Below are positions 1-10,982 of a DNA stretch of 64,000 nucleotides, piece after piece; the first letter of the stretch is position 1, and each line of letters opens with the position of its first letter. The position numbers and the translations under genes are program-made. Origin of the DNA: Lotus japonicus (Eukaryota > Streptophyta > Magnoliopsida > Fabales > Fabaceae). The DNA is taken from positions 59,294,289 through 59,358,288 of the forward strand of contig NC_080043.1 in NCBI RefSeq assembly GCF_012489685.1, written 5' to 3'. The notes below the pieces were generated by a model. The model did not search any database, was not told the origin of the DNA, and worked only from the letters and a program-made list of their open reading frames with translations.

Positions 1-924
1 AAATCCTAGGTAGCCCCTCCATTGCATGCTTCACCGCCATCAAATTCAAAGAACCTTTGATGAATCTGCTCGAAATCGCATCCTCGCCTCTGATCTGCTC
101 CACTGCGACTTGAAATGTGAGAAACCACACCGTAGAAATGAAAAATTGCATTGGCAAGACGGCCATGGCTCCAAGTCTTCAACTTTCTCGATCTCACACT
201 CATTTTTTGTTTTGTTTGTATTATTTCTCATGTTTGTATCATATTCGTTTGATTATTTCCTAAGAATGGAATTTACTTTCTTTGTTTCTCACTCTTGTCT
301 CCATTTCTGCTTTGATTTGTTTGCGGTTTTTTTTTGAATTTCCGGTTGTGTGTATCTGAGTGAGGTCACCCTATACAATTTTAACTCGTTCAACCCACAA
401 CCCGTCGAAATTGAGACGCTCATCGAACGATTGCAGCCTGATTCTGTGATGATTTTCACCTGACTAAATTTACTGTGGTCCAAAACTATCCAATGACGGC
501 CCTAAATCTTCCTAACTGCCCTAGCTGATTGGGAATACATAGGGATCTTAATAAAGTATTGTCCTACGTGGAATTCCATTTCCAATTATTTAAAAGTAAC
601 GAGACAAATTATATATGGCATAACGTGGGTTTTGTGTAATTTTAAAATATGCTATTAAATCCAACTTGGTCCCCACTGTGGTTCTCTGTTCTGTCAAGCA
701 AGATTCATTGTCTGTAAAGATTTTGGACCTTTTGGTTACTTTTCTTCACCTTTCGGCCGGAAAACCTAAACCCTCACCTCGTATTCTTTATATTTTATGT
801 TTGTGGTTGGATGTCTTTGACATTTGCCACCCTAACTGAAATAATCAAGGATTTGCAAAAGAAAGCATATATTGAAGCTTATAAAGGCCTCCTAGCGTGA
901 GCCGTAAGATTTATACTTACGCCC
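1..924. other. Left-edge stretch without a supportable gene
   Basis: The first 200 bases have moderate GC and stay open on the minus strand to the window edge, starting from an ATG near 168. The predicted peptide is short and I do not recognise it. It could be the first exon of a gene lying to the left, or an old repeat. From about 480 to 924 the sequence is AT-rich and I see nothing definable in it. Confidence 0.3.
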
Positions 925-1165
925 CGTTTGGAAACACAGCTTAATTCAGCGCTTATGGTGTCATAAGCGCTTATTCATAAGTTATTTTAAAATATTTATT
1001 GAAATAAATTGAAAATAAGTTATATATAAGTATAAACTCTTTTTCTTATGAAAATAAGCTCAAAACATCTTATGGTAGGTCATAAGCTGTTTGCATAGGC
1101 TCTCTTAAACACTGGCATAAGAGATTATGCTATCAAATAAGCTCAAATAAGTTGCTATAAGATGG
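925..1165. mobile_element. Degenerate MITE of the 'cataagct' type
   Basis: The left end reads CCCCGTTTGGAAACACAGCTT. The body has the recurring phrases 'ataagcgcttat', 'cataagctgtttgcat' and 'aataagctcaaataag' that mark a MITE common in legumes. The right terminal repeat and the TSD have decayed, so the right border is approximate. Superfamily is uncertain; PIF/Harbinger-like is my best guess. Confidence 0.45.
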
Positions 1166-1305
1166 ATTTTTATAATTGCATATGTTAACTTTTGCATCGA
1201 TAGAAACATAAACTTAGTTTAATTTCATGTATATCAAAATGGAGAAATAAATCCTTACCCTATTGAATTTAATATCAAAATGATAAAAACTATCACATTA
1301 AGTTT

Positions 1306-1420
1306 TTTTTAGTACATCGAAAAGATAAATTGCGCTCGTCAGGAAATGAACCATGGACCTCGCCTTACCCAACTCATATGTGTCCCCAGCTCCTACCACT
1401 TGAGTTATTCTACGAGGAAG
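1306..1420 (-). mobile_element. tRNA-derived SINE with 13-bp TSD
   Basis: The insertion is flanked by the direct repeat TCACATTAAGTTT at 1293-1305 and 1421-1433. On the minus strand the body begins with an A-box-like stretch (aactcaagtggtaggagc), then a B-box-like stretch (ggttcatttcc), and ends in a short A run (the T run at about 1302-1310 on the plus strand). This is the layout of a plant tRNA-derived SINE mobilised by LINE machinery. The element at 8826-8930 looks like a diverged relative. Confidence 0.75.
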
Positions 1421-1772
1421 TCACATTAAGTTTAATATAATATAACAAAAAAAAGTTTAATATAATTCGATTTTAAGTTCAATAAAAATTTCTAAAAAAT
1501 TTAACACACACTCGGAACTGGATTCGTTTACACATTTAGAGTAAAATAATTTAGATAGAAGCATTACATGCATGATCTATTCAGCTCCATCAAATTTCTA
1601 ATTGCATGTGAGGTCAACAACTATTATTTGGAGTTTCAAAATATGTAGTCCTTACTACTAAGAAAACACGTAATTCTCTCCGTTCCAAAACTATTGTAGT
1701 TTAAAGTTATGCACCAAGTTTAAGAGTTCATTATTTGATATTATAATTTAACTTAAACACTCTTATTTAATA

Positions 1773-2077
1773 CTCCCTCCGGTCCTATTTATAAGCATGA
1801 AAGAGAAGAAAAATCTTGGTCCTTTTTATAAGAACCAAATGAAAGTTTGAGCTATATTAATTAATTTTTTCCAATGATGCCCTTATTAATTCTAACTTGT
1901 AAAATGTGTCTCATTAATTATTCTCTCTCTTTTTCACTTTCCAACACTAATAACAAAGGGTAATTTTGGAAGTTCATTTTAATTTAAGACAAATTTAATG
2001 CATTTTATCTAGTTTAACTACATTTCTTAAACTATGTGAATTTTTTTTTTGTTGCTTATAAATAGGACCGGAGGGAG
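1773..2077. mobile_element. Stowaway MITE (inner), TA target
   Basis: It is bounded by TA at 1771-1772 and 2078-2079. The terminal inverted repeats are perfect for about 25 bp (CTCCCTCCGGTCCTATTTAT and onward). Length is 305 bp with an AT-rich, non-coding interior. This is a standard mariner-derived MITE inserted in the older Stowaway around it. Confidence 0.85.
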
Positions 2078-2262
2078 TAAGTTATATATATGAAAGAGAG
2101 AGAATGAATATCATTGGTAAACTAATTGGTGGGAATTGTGATTGGTGGAAAAAAGATGTGGTACTTGGGAGATACAATATTAAATGAGGGCATAAAGGGA
2201 AGATAATGAGATAAAGTGCTTTGAATATGTAAAACAACAATGGTTTTGGAACAAAACAAAAA

Positions 2263-4595
2263 GGCTTAATTGCACTTTTGGTCTCCAACTTTTGTCTTCC
2301 TGCGAAAATCGTCCCCAAACTTTAAAATTAGCAAAAAAAAAGTCCCTAACATTTACACCCGGTTGCAAAATTGGTTTTTCGTCCAATTCTATCCAATATT
2401 TAACGAATTCTGGGATAAAAATTAAAAAAAATAAGAAAAAATAAATAAAAACCTAGAAATTGATGAATCTTCATCTTCTTCAAAGAAGCAAGCAACCCAG
2501 AAATAATGAAGAAGCAACAACATAGCCACCACCCCCAACCTCACCCACACCGAGCCACCACCGTACCCCAACCACCAACAAAACCCATAGAATCCCAAAA
2601 CCCCAACGCAGATCCGGTCTTCACTCCTTCTACCTTCTACCTTCTCTTTTCCTTCAAACACGGGAACAAAAGCTTCAAGCTTTTCAACCCAAATCTAATA
2701 ATAAATATTAAAACTTGAAGCTTTTTAACACAGCAAACCCAATACTCGGTCTTCTCCTTTCCAGATACCACAAGATTGAGTTTTGTTCCTGGGATTTGAT
2801 CAAATCGACGGTTTCCAGATTCAACCTTCTCTCTCCTTCAATGGTGGTTTTTCAATTTGGGCCCTAGATCTGGAATTGATGAAGATTCGTCCCTCACCTT
2901 CACCTAATCAGAGACTCAGAGTTGAGTAAAATCATCAATTCACGAAATTCCTCCTCACTTATGATGTATACGAAAACTTGGAGAAGTGGGTATTTTTCTA
3001 GATCGGTTGGGTCTGTGATGCCTCTGAAGTTTTTCCAAACCTGGTTGTAGGGGTGTCCATAGGTCGGGTACGGTCGGTTTCGGGCCGACGCCGTCGGTTA
3101 CGGCGGGTGAAAAACACCCAACCATCAGGCCCGCCACCGACCATCCAGCAGAATCGGGTTTATCGGGTTCGGGTTTTTCGGGTTACATTCGGTTCGGTCG
3201 GTGCTGTCGGTTTTTTATAAAAAAGAAAATCACAAAAAGAGAGGAAGATCCAGCAAATAGAAACCCTAACCCTCAACAAATCATAGAAAAGACAGAAACT
3301 TTTCAAAAACATGCATTCAATTCCAATACATATTACATAGATCAAGAATTCTTAGAAGAAAAAACACCTAATTTTTACACTGAAAATAAACCATCACTGT
3401 AACCAGATCAAGAGAGGCCATGAACGGTGTCCTCTTCACACCATATTTTGAAGATCGAGCCAGATCAAGAGAGGGAGATCTAGATCGCGAGAGGGAGAGT
3501 CAGATCAAGTGAGGTAGAGCCAGAGACCAGCGACCTGGGTTGGTGGTGAGAGACGGTGTTCGATGGTGGCGACGTAACCCCCTCCGTCGTCGCTGCTCCA
3601 ACCAAATGCAATCCATCATCTGGTCCTAGTACGATTCATCGATGGTGGGGACTTAACCCCCTCCGTCGTGCGAGGGCGACGGCGAACAAAGAAGAATGAG
3701 GCTCGAAACCGTGTGGGTGAGGGTGGAAGCGCATGAAGAAGGAGGCGACGATGACGCGCGGTGTTTGAGAGGAGGTGGCGGCGCTGGGTGGTGCTTAGGG
3801 TTTGCAGGTTGGTGCTCTGAAGATGTGTGACTTTGTGTGTGTGACGGCTTGATAGATAGAAAGTGAGGTTTGTAACTTAAAAAGATAAAAGTAGGGTTTC
3901 TAATGGACTATTACTATTGGACTGGATTGGGCCTATTTTTTTTTTTAAACATAGATACTTCGGTCGGTTCGGTCGGGCTCGAGCCCAATCCGACACCGAC
4001 CGAACCAACTCGCCTAAAACCGCATTTTTGCACCCGGTTAACCCGAAATCCGGCCCGTTTGGCCAAAAAAGGCCTCGGTTTAGTCGGGCCCGGTTCGGGC
4101 CGGTTGTACATGGACAGGCCTACCTGGTTGCGTAGAGAAGTGAGAGAATTTTGATGGAGAAGTGGGTATTTTCAAGATCTGGTTTGTCAATTTGCAAGTT
4201 TTGGAGAATATTGATATTTGTAGAGAAATTTGTTTCAGTTCTGTGCAAGAGGGAGGGAGTGTGACCACATGAGAGAGAATATTTTTGTTTTTTTGGTTAA
4301 TATTCTTGGATGAGAAAGCTTAATTTTGATTTACTCATTTATATGAAGATGAAGGGAAAATGGGATGAAGATTATGAATTTCTGGGTTTTTAATATGAAG
4401 ATGATGAATGTTTCAGAGACTAAATTTTTTAATTAATTTTTTGAGGAATATTCCGTTAGTTTTTGGATGGAATTGGACGGAAAACCAATTTTGCAACCGG
4501 GTGTAAATATTAGGGACATTTTTTTGCTAATTTTAAAGTTTGAGGACGATTTTCGCAGGAAGACCAAAGTTGGGGACCAAAAGTGCAATTAAGCC
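2263..4595. mobile_element. Non-autonomous Mutator-like element with 9-bp TSD
   Basis: The ends are GGCTTAATTGCACTTTTGGT and its reverse complement. Inverted similarity runs inward for roughly 150 bp (2263-2415 against 4440-4595). The 9-bp TSD AAACAAAAA is exact at 2254-2262 and 4596-4604. No transposase is encoded. The interior beside the terminal repeats is C-rich and holds only short unrecognised ORFs (for example 2506-2718), so captured host sequence is possible but not shown. It lies inside the older Stowaway and is itself interrupted at 3048-4122 by a hAT-like element. Confidence 0.88.
3048..4122. mobile_element. Non-autonomous hAT-like element with 8-bp TSD
   Basis: The terminal repeats are TAGGGGTGTCCAT on the left and TAGGCCTGTCCAT (reverse complement) on the right. 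The exact 8-bp TSD CCTGGTTG lies at 3040-3047 and 4123-4130. Both sub-terminal regions are rich in 'GGTCGG/CGGGTT' runs, typical of plant hAT derivatives. Two similar copies of a 'gatggtggSgacKtaaccccctccgtcg' segment lie near 3563 and 3640. No transposase frame is present. It was inserted into the Mutator-like element. Confidence 0.85.
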
Positions 4596-4641
4596 AAACA
4601 AAAAAGCTAAAACTACAATAATTTTGAAACGGATGGAGTAA

Positions 4642-5180
4642 GAGCATATTTATCCATCACATTCTCTAGAGTGTCTACACTTTATTTTATATCATTCTTT
4701 ACAATTCCTCATAGTGTCAGATCATCTAAACCATTTTACTAACTTTTTACTCCAACCTAACAACTCTTAAAAATTTCTCTAGTAGACCCCACAATCAACT
4801 ACACACTTTATTATTATCTTCATTTAAATTAATTATATTTCTAATTTTTTGTTAGGAAAACGTTGTCATCTTATCAAATCAAAATTATCCGTAAAATGTG
4901 AATTCACCAACAAAACATTGAAAACAAATTACTGTTTGTTCAATAAATAATAAATTGCAATGATATTGTATTTTTTTTAGGCATACGAATTCATGATAAG
5001 CAAATATAATAATATTAATTTTTTTGTTTTACATGAACAACTTATGATAGACACTAGAGAGAAAAGTTGCTGCATTAACACACTTCAATTAGCCAGCTTG
5101 TCAAATTTCATGTGCTCCAATGGTGTGAGACACTAGTGGAAGAGTCTCTATAGTATGAGACACTCCCAATGGAGATGCTC
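4642..5180. mobile_element. PIF/Harbinger-like MITE (GAGCATCTCC type)
   Basis: The left end is GAGCATATTTATCC and the right end in reverse complement is GAGCATCTCCATTGGGAGTG. TAA flanks both sides (4639-4641 and 5181-5183), fitting the 3-bp TSD of PIF/Harbinger. The left TSD overlaps the TA of the outer Stowaway, so this MITE landed exactly at the Stowaway border. The interior is AT-rich and non-coding. Confidence 0.65.
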
Positions 5181-5344
5181 TAATATTTTCTTAACGACGA
5201 GCTTAAGGGTGGCACAAAATCCTACCGATATTGATAGTCAGGGCGTTGGTAACTTATTTTCTTAATAAGTGTTACTGACAACATCAATTTTCGGAAAAGA
5301 AGTTGTCACATTCTCAAAATTAAACAGTGGTTACACCCCTTTGG

Positions 5345-5685
5345 TACTGTTGGAGCATCTCCAACAAGTGGATCTTATTTTGGGATTTAACTCACTTTTT
5401 GTTGGCTCGTACTACCATATAAGATTTAAGGCACTCATAAGGTCCCGATACCCATTTCGCTCCAATGGTTTGAGATCTTACTTTACTTTTGGTTGGACCC
5501 ACAATACACAATATATTTACATTATTTGTTTTGATTAATTTTAATATTGAATGAGAGAGAAATAAATATTTTTTTTTATTTTAGATCTCATGTCATGTAA
5601 GATACCTCCAATTGTAAGATCTAACAAGATCCGAATCTTATTTTAAGATCCCAAGTTAAGATCTACATTGGAGAGGCTTTAAAGT
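5345..5685. mobile_element. Diverged MITE with TCTCCAA-type ends
   Basis: The left end (about 5350: GGAGCATCTCCAACAAGTGGATCTTA) is inverted at the right (TAAGATCTACATTGGAGAGGC, ending about 5680). I could not fix a TSD, so both borders are approximate. It may be a relative of the neighbouring GAGCATCTCC element. Confidence 0.45.
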
Positions 5686-5974
5686 GCATTAGAGGTTAGG
5701 TCTTGCACTGATCCAATTCTTTCATAATCTATTGCACCTGAGATGTTTACATTTTGTTTGATCATTTCTTCACTTGTCTCACATATGCATAATACACACA
5801 CATGATTTTCTCTTGTTAGAGCATGAAAGTGTCCATAGTTTGACCAACGTTTATTTAATTCATAAGGTAGATGTTAAACATTTTAATCTCATCTACATGG
5901 TATAAGATAAATTTGAGCACCATGTATCACATTTTAATCATTATAACAAATTAAAATTTTATAAAATATATATG
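5686..5974. other. AT-rich intergenic stretch
   Basis: I see no gene or definable repeat here. Base composition is AT-rich with several short poly-A and poly-T runs. Confidence 0.4.
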
Positions 5975-6148
5975 TGGGACGGGCCGGGTGACCCGAGTGT
6001 CAACCCGAACCCGACCCTACCCGAAGTCGGGTAACTCGAAGATCAACCCGAACCCGGTCTCTTTTAATGATCGGGCCGGGTTGAACCCGGCTTTAAAAGC
6101 TTGGGTCGGGACGGGTTGGCGGGTAGGGCCGGATCTTGTACACCCCTA
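5975..6148. mobile_element. hAT-like repeat fragment, CCCGAACCCG-rich
   Basis: The segment is dense in 'gggccggg' and 'cccgaaccc' motifs. Its right end in reverse complement reads TAGGGGTGTACAAGATCCGG, the same terminal type as the hAT-like element at 3048. The left terminus and TSD are not recognisable, so this is probably a truncated copy. Confidence 0.5.
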
Positions 6149-7118
6149 CATGATACCTTTACGACCACATAAATCGAATATTCCATTAAGATACCGTATG
6201 TGTAACCTATTAAAGCCCCTCAAGTGCCTTTTTCCCTCAACCTTTTTCACCAGCAATAATTGAACCCCTAAGATTTTATATTTGCACCCAGACCCCCAAC
6301 TGACTCCTCTCTCTCACACACTCTGATACTCACGCTCTCACCCTCTCACGAATCACATTCACGCTCACCCTCATCACGGCACGGCGGCACCACCACCGGC
6401 CACCACCACGCCACGGCCACGCCACCACCAGTCCAGTTCTCCTTTCTCTTCTAAAGCTTGATTTTCCCAAGCAACCATGAATATGATTTCCCCTAAATCT
6501 GGAATCCCTAATCCTAAATCCTAAAATTGTCATACTCACTCAGTCATAGAGTCTCCTCTCCACCTTGGCTTGTAATTCTAAATCCTATTCCTAATCCTTC
6601 AAACCTCGCCTTGCCTTCCCTTCGTATGCAGGTATTTGCACTGTTTGTTGTTGTTGTTGAGTTGAAATTGTGAACTGGGAGAAGATGCTATGATGATTAG
6701 ATAAATAATCTCGTTAATCTGATGGATAAATCTATCTTTACCCATAAGGATTACTTTTCTCAACCATTCATTGATCTTTCTGAGCACCTTCTTCCTCTCT
6801 GTACATTTTTCTTTCACTATTTGTCAAATTTTGAAAAGTTTTGGGAAAAGCATTTGCATTTAATTTTTGTGATCAATTTCGTTCTTTTAATCTCAATATT
6901 CAAAACTACTTGCTATTCAATGAATTTTCAGTATTATACCAAAGGGAATTTGGCACTGTGTTGAATCTGCTACTGAAAAAACATGAAAATTGTTTAGATT
7001 TATTTCTATCCTATTTGCAGTTTGCAGTTTGTTTTGTTGTTCAGATTGAGGCCCTCTTTGTTTGCAATACATGAGCTTTGTGAATAAATAAATAAAACTT
7101 CTATTCACAGATATCTAG
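6149..7118. other. Gene-free stretch that resembles an untranslated first exon
   Basis: From 6295 to 6600 the plus strand is CT/CA-rich ('ctctctctcacacactctgatactcacgctctcaccc'), then CCACCACCGGCCACC-rich, like many plant 5' leaders. A possible splice donor is at about 6631 (GCAGGTATTT). No reading frame beyond about 80 codons follows. It could be a non-coding transcript, a decayed gene start or another repeat. Confidence 0.25.
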
Positions 7119-7495
7119 GATGCACAGGTACGGGTGCGGTACCGGGTACGGGTACGGTACCGGGTACGAGGTACGGCATTTTTAGAAAATCCTAGGTACG
7201 GGTACGTTATAGGTAATATATATATTAAAAATATATATAAATATATATATAGTGAAGTAAAAAAATAGATATCAAATAATCTATGTTACATAATATTATT
7301 AATTACATATCAAATCTCTCAATATTCATATATCTTGCATATAATAACAATTCAAACACATGGTAAAGCTTGTAAAAAAAAAAACACATGGTTTCAAAGT
7401 ACCCATGGCGTACCCACGGAGTACCGGTACCCGGTACGTACCCGGTGCGGGTGCGTAGCCAATTTCAAAGTACCCGTGCTTCACAGACAGATATA
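7119..7495. repeat. GGTACC-rich element with inverted GC-rich ends
   Basis: The left end (7124-7188) and right end (7398-7490) are inverted arrays built from GGTACGGGT and GGTACC units around an AT-rich centre. The outer borders look like 'TGCACAGGTACGGGT' and, in reverse complement, 'TGAAGCACGGGTAC'. This could be a small hAT-like element, but I found no clean TSD and leave the class open. Confidence 0.45.
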
Positions 7496-7735
7496 GTGTT
7501 GATACATTTCAAATTTATACTTTCATTTCAAATTTGTTTCATTTACTGGAATAGTTATATTGTTGCCTATATTGAAAAGAATTGATTTGACCATTATTTG
7601 TTTTTGATGTTCTTTTACTTGATGCACATGAGAAATTGAGTTAGAACTGAAAATACATTGACTAATTGATTGTGTTGAGTTGCAAGCATTATGGTTTTGT
7701 TGATTTATAAATAATGGCATGGTGAGCACCAACAT

Positions 7736-8294
7736 GTGATGGATCGCTTGCTATATCTTAGGGCACGTGCGTAACCGTGACAAGGCAAGCAAACCAGGCG
7801 CCATCGCCACAAGCCCACTTGTGGACTCGAGCCGTCAGGGGAACATAGCAAGAAGTTCAAAATGTTAACTTTTAAAGTTTTAATCACCAAGTCATGTTGG
7901 CCGTTACTCTTTGTTGTTAGACCTCAAGTTTTAGCATTAATTGGCTTCTCATGGCCGTCGCCTTAGTTTTTCTACTTAAAGACACACTTAGCTCGGTGTC
8001 TTGTGGACTGGGCGAGACCCCAGGGTCCCTCGCCCTGGAGCACCAGCTCAGGACGACGAGCGGACCTGGGAGGAGGCCCAACCGGCCCAATAGGAAGGGT
8101 TAGAGGCGTCAAACCCAACTCCACATCTATAAATAGGGGATGAATACCAATTGTAAAGGACTCTTTTCTCATTTGAGAAATAACAAGGTTGAAATTCAGT
8201 TACTTTCTCTCTCTAAAGCGGTTACGTTCTCATTCTCTCTAGGATCCTTGCACTATAGGTATTATACCTCATCTCAATGTTCATGGATAGAATA
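7736..8294 (+). mobile_element. 3' end of a Tat-like LTR retrotransposon (internal tail plus LTR)
   Basis: The LTR part (8004-8294) starts TGGACTGGGCGAGACCCC, has a TATA box (CTATAAATAGG near 8127) and ends near 'tagaata'. Its start and interior match the LTRs at 18220-18501 and 25009-25290 (which are on the opposite strand) and at 56957-57265. The 270 bases before it (CACGTGC..., 'gacacacttagctcggtgtcttg') match the internal sequence next to the 18-kb LTR. No primer-binding site follows 8294, so this is a 3' LTR with a short internal tail; the rest of the element is missing. Confidence 0.65.
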
Positions 8295-9445
8295 CTTGTT
8301 CGTTAAAATGATTGTCCCATATCATTTCTATTCGTTTGGGTCGTGCACTCCAACGTTCGTGCAATGCAGCACTGTAAATTTTTCAATTTAAGGTCAAAAT
8401 CTTGAATTTGATAAGTGATTTTATTTTTTCAATTAAACTATGCGAAACACATACGTATATTACAGCACATTCTTAACTGTACAAGTGGGGTATAAGAAAA
8501 AGAATATATAAGTTACAAAGAGATGCATATGGATCAATATTTTTATTTGTCTACAATTTTGGAAATTCCCAGTGACCTCTGGTTCCATGAACGGGATTAC
8601 CATCTTAAACTTCATGAAGGGGCACCCCATTTGCATCGGAAAAAGAAAATAACCTCAAAGATTTTTTTTTACGGTACAAAGAGTACGTTATAACTTGTGC
8701 ATTAGGCATTAAATACGAGATAATATTCTAAGAGGTTGTTTTCAATTTTTACTTCCAAATGTAATGTAAGCAAAGGAAAAAGAAGTTCCACCCAAATGTT
8801 CCCTGCAAATTCTTTTTTATTTATTTATTTTATAACGGAAAGATAAATTGCACACTTCAGAGATTGAGTATTAGACCTCCCTCCACTCAATCTATATGTT
8901 TTATAACTCTTACCACTTAAATTTTCATTCGGGATACACATTCTTTTAATTTTAGTTACATATGTCAAATTTAAACTGAGATGATTTTTTTCCTACTCAA
9001 ATACTTCTACCCAACAAATCCTAATGTTATGACTAAACATAAGTAGCACGTTTCTTTGTGAAAATGACAAACAATTTAGCATAATTATATTAAGGGATTC
9101 ACCCTTAAAAACAAAAAAACAAAAGGCATTCACCAACTTATCACCACTTTATTAGGGTAAAGGATGGTTTTTTTAACACAGATCCAAAAGATAACGTGAT
9201 TACACGCGAAGTGTAAACAAGTACTAAGGCAACATTATGTTGATAACATCCTCAATCAATTGAAAGCTGATCGAATTACTCGATCTTACATGTGATGGTG
9301 TTGGGGAACATGATGAAACTTCCTATAATTGCTTCTAAAGCAATGCCACCTAATTCTGTTTTCTGGTAATGTTGGGATATGTGGACATTGTGATAAACTG
9401 GTGGCTTCGCCCCCTGCTAAATGCACACTTGTGCAAATGAGAATA
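8295..9445. other. Intergenic stretch with a SINE relic
   Basis: AT-rich sequence with no credible ORF. Apart from the SINE-like segment at 8826-8930, I see nothing that can be named. Confidence 0.35.
8826..8930 (-). mobile_element. Diverged SINE relic
   Basis: It shares the order 'acggaaagataaattgc', 'tagacctccctccactcaatctatatg', 'cttaccacttaaattttcat' with the SINE at 1306-1420 (same plus-strand order: 'tcgaaaagataaattgcgc', 'cctcgccttacccaactcatatg', 'ctaccacttgagtt'). A T-rich tail lies just before it. The TSD is not clear. Confidence 0.5.
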
Positions 9446-9454
9446 TATCTTTTA

Positions 9455-10973
9455 GGGTTAAAAACTATAACCGTCCCTGAACTTTGAGCGAGTTTTGAAA
9501 ACCGTCCCTCGCCGGAAAATTATCTGAAAACCATCCTCAGACTTTTAAAAACAAATTTGACTCGTCCCTCCGGCAGCCTCAGGTCCGGCAAGCGTTGACT
9601 TGGCGGTCTACGTCAATTAATGAGGATCCGACATGGAATTAATAATTAATAATTAAAATAAAAATAAAAATAAAAATAAAAATTTAATTTAAAAAAATGT
9701 TTAAATCATTAAAATTTCACTTCCACCTTCTTCCTTTTTCTCTTCCTTTGCCTCCATCAACCCAACCCAGAAATTTATACATCCACCCAAAAAAGTCACC
9801 ATGATAATCTTCTTTCTTAAATTAACACCAAACCATTCACTCATAGATCATCCAATTTTTTTCTTCATCATGAAATACATACAACAATTTGAAGGAGAAA
9901 AATAAAAATAAAAAGTGCTCCTCATAAATAAACTCATACTCAAACAACAACTCAACCCCAGAAAACTTATCACCCTCACCACTCAGCCTTCAACCAACAA
10001 TTCAAAAAACAAACCCAGAAATAATCAAACCACAAGACAGCAACAGCAGCAACCCTCACCCACATCCTCTCACTCCATCTTCTTTAACTCCAAACCCTAG
10101 CCCTTTTCCAACCCAGATCTGAAACTTGAGTGTAGCTTCCCTTCTTCCTTTCTAACAAAAGCATTGAAACATAATAAAGGAACGCAAGAGTCTTTTTCCA
10201 TTCCTCATTCTGAACATCGATCTCGCTTCAAGACCTCCCATTCACCAGAAATGGGAACGATTGAGAGATTGGTGGGTTGCTGTGAAGGTGGTTCTCAGCG
10301 GAGAAGCTTCAAAGGAGGTGCATGGTTTGCTACGATTTGGGGCTGGGTCGAAGCCACTCTGGTTGTCGCGGTCCCCAGGTTGTGTGATGGCTGGGTCGAT
10401 CTATACCTTTCGCAGATCTGGAGGGATTTTGTTACTGGGTTTCGAGTGATGTGAAGAAAAGGGGGTGGAATAGGGTGAGTTTCAGAAACTGAGTTTTGTT
10501 ATTGGGGTTTGAGAAAATAGATTTTGTGGGTTTTGTTGCAAGATGAAGCAAGGTGGAACAGATTTGCTTGTTTTGAGAGAAGGAGGTTAGTGGGTTTTGT
10601 TTGAGAGAAGATTTGGTGGGTTTCGTTCATGGTAGAAGAAAAGAAGATTCTGGGTAAAAAGAAGATAAATTTTGATAAGCATCCTAATCTTTGAATATTG
10701 AGTTACAATCATTTAATTTAGTTTAAGCCTTTTTTATATTAAATTATTTATTTTATTTTAATTATTAATTACACATGTGGAATAAAAAATCCACGTCGGT
10801 CTCTCATTAATTGACGTGGAATGCCACATAAACGACTTGCCGGAGCTATGGTGGCCGGAGGGACGGGTCCAATTTGTTTTCAATAGTCTGAGGATGGTTT
10901 TCAGATAATTTTCCGGCGATGGACGATTTTCAAATCTCACTCAAAGTTCAGGGACGGTTATAGTTTTTAACCC
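9455..10973. mobile_element. Non-autonomous Mutator-like element with 9-bp TSD
   Basis: The ends are GGGTTAAAAACTATAACCGT and its reverse complement. Inverted similarity reaches inward for about 220 bp, including the shared phrase 'acgtcaattaatgag'. The 9-bp TSD TATCTTTTA is exact at 9446-9454 and 10974-10982. The interior (about 9720-10680) has higher GC and short open frames on the plus strand (for example 10164-10454) whose products I do not recognise. They could be captured gene pieces. No transposase is present. Confidence 0.88.
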
Positions 10974-10982
10974 TATCTTTTA

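Larger units (their letters stand above)
1673..4638. mobile_element. Stowaway-like MITE (outer), split by later insertions
   Basis: The left end (1673) is close to ATTCTCTCCGTTCCAAAAC. The right end (ending 4638) reads, in reverse complement, CTCCATCCGTTTCAAAATT. Both continue inward into 'ATTGTAGTTT'. TA dinucleotides at 1671-1672 and 4639-4640 fit the Tc1/mariner TSD. The MITE's own sequence is only about 1673-1770, 2080-2253 and 4605-4638; the remainder is a second Stowaway and a Mutator-like element. Its diverged ends fit the oldest layer of the nest. Confidence 0.65.

Noticed and set aside
8140..8391. 83-codon plus-strand ORF
   Set aside because: It lies across the LTR border of the Tat-like fragment and has no similarity to gag or pol.
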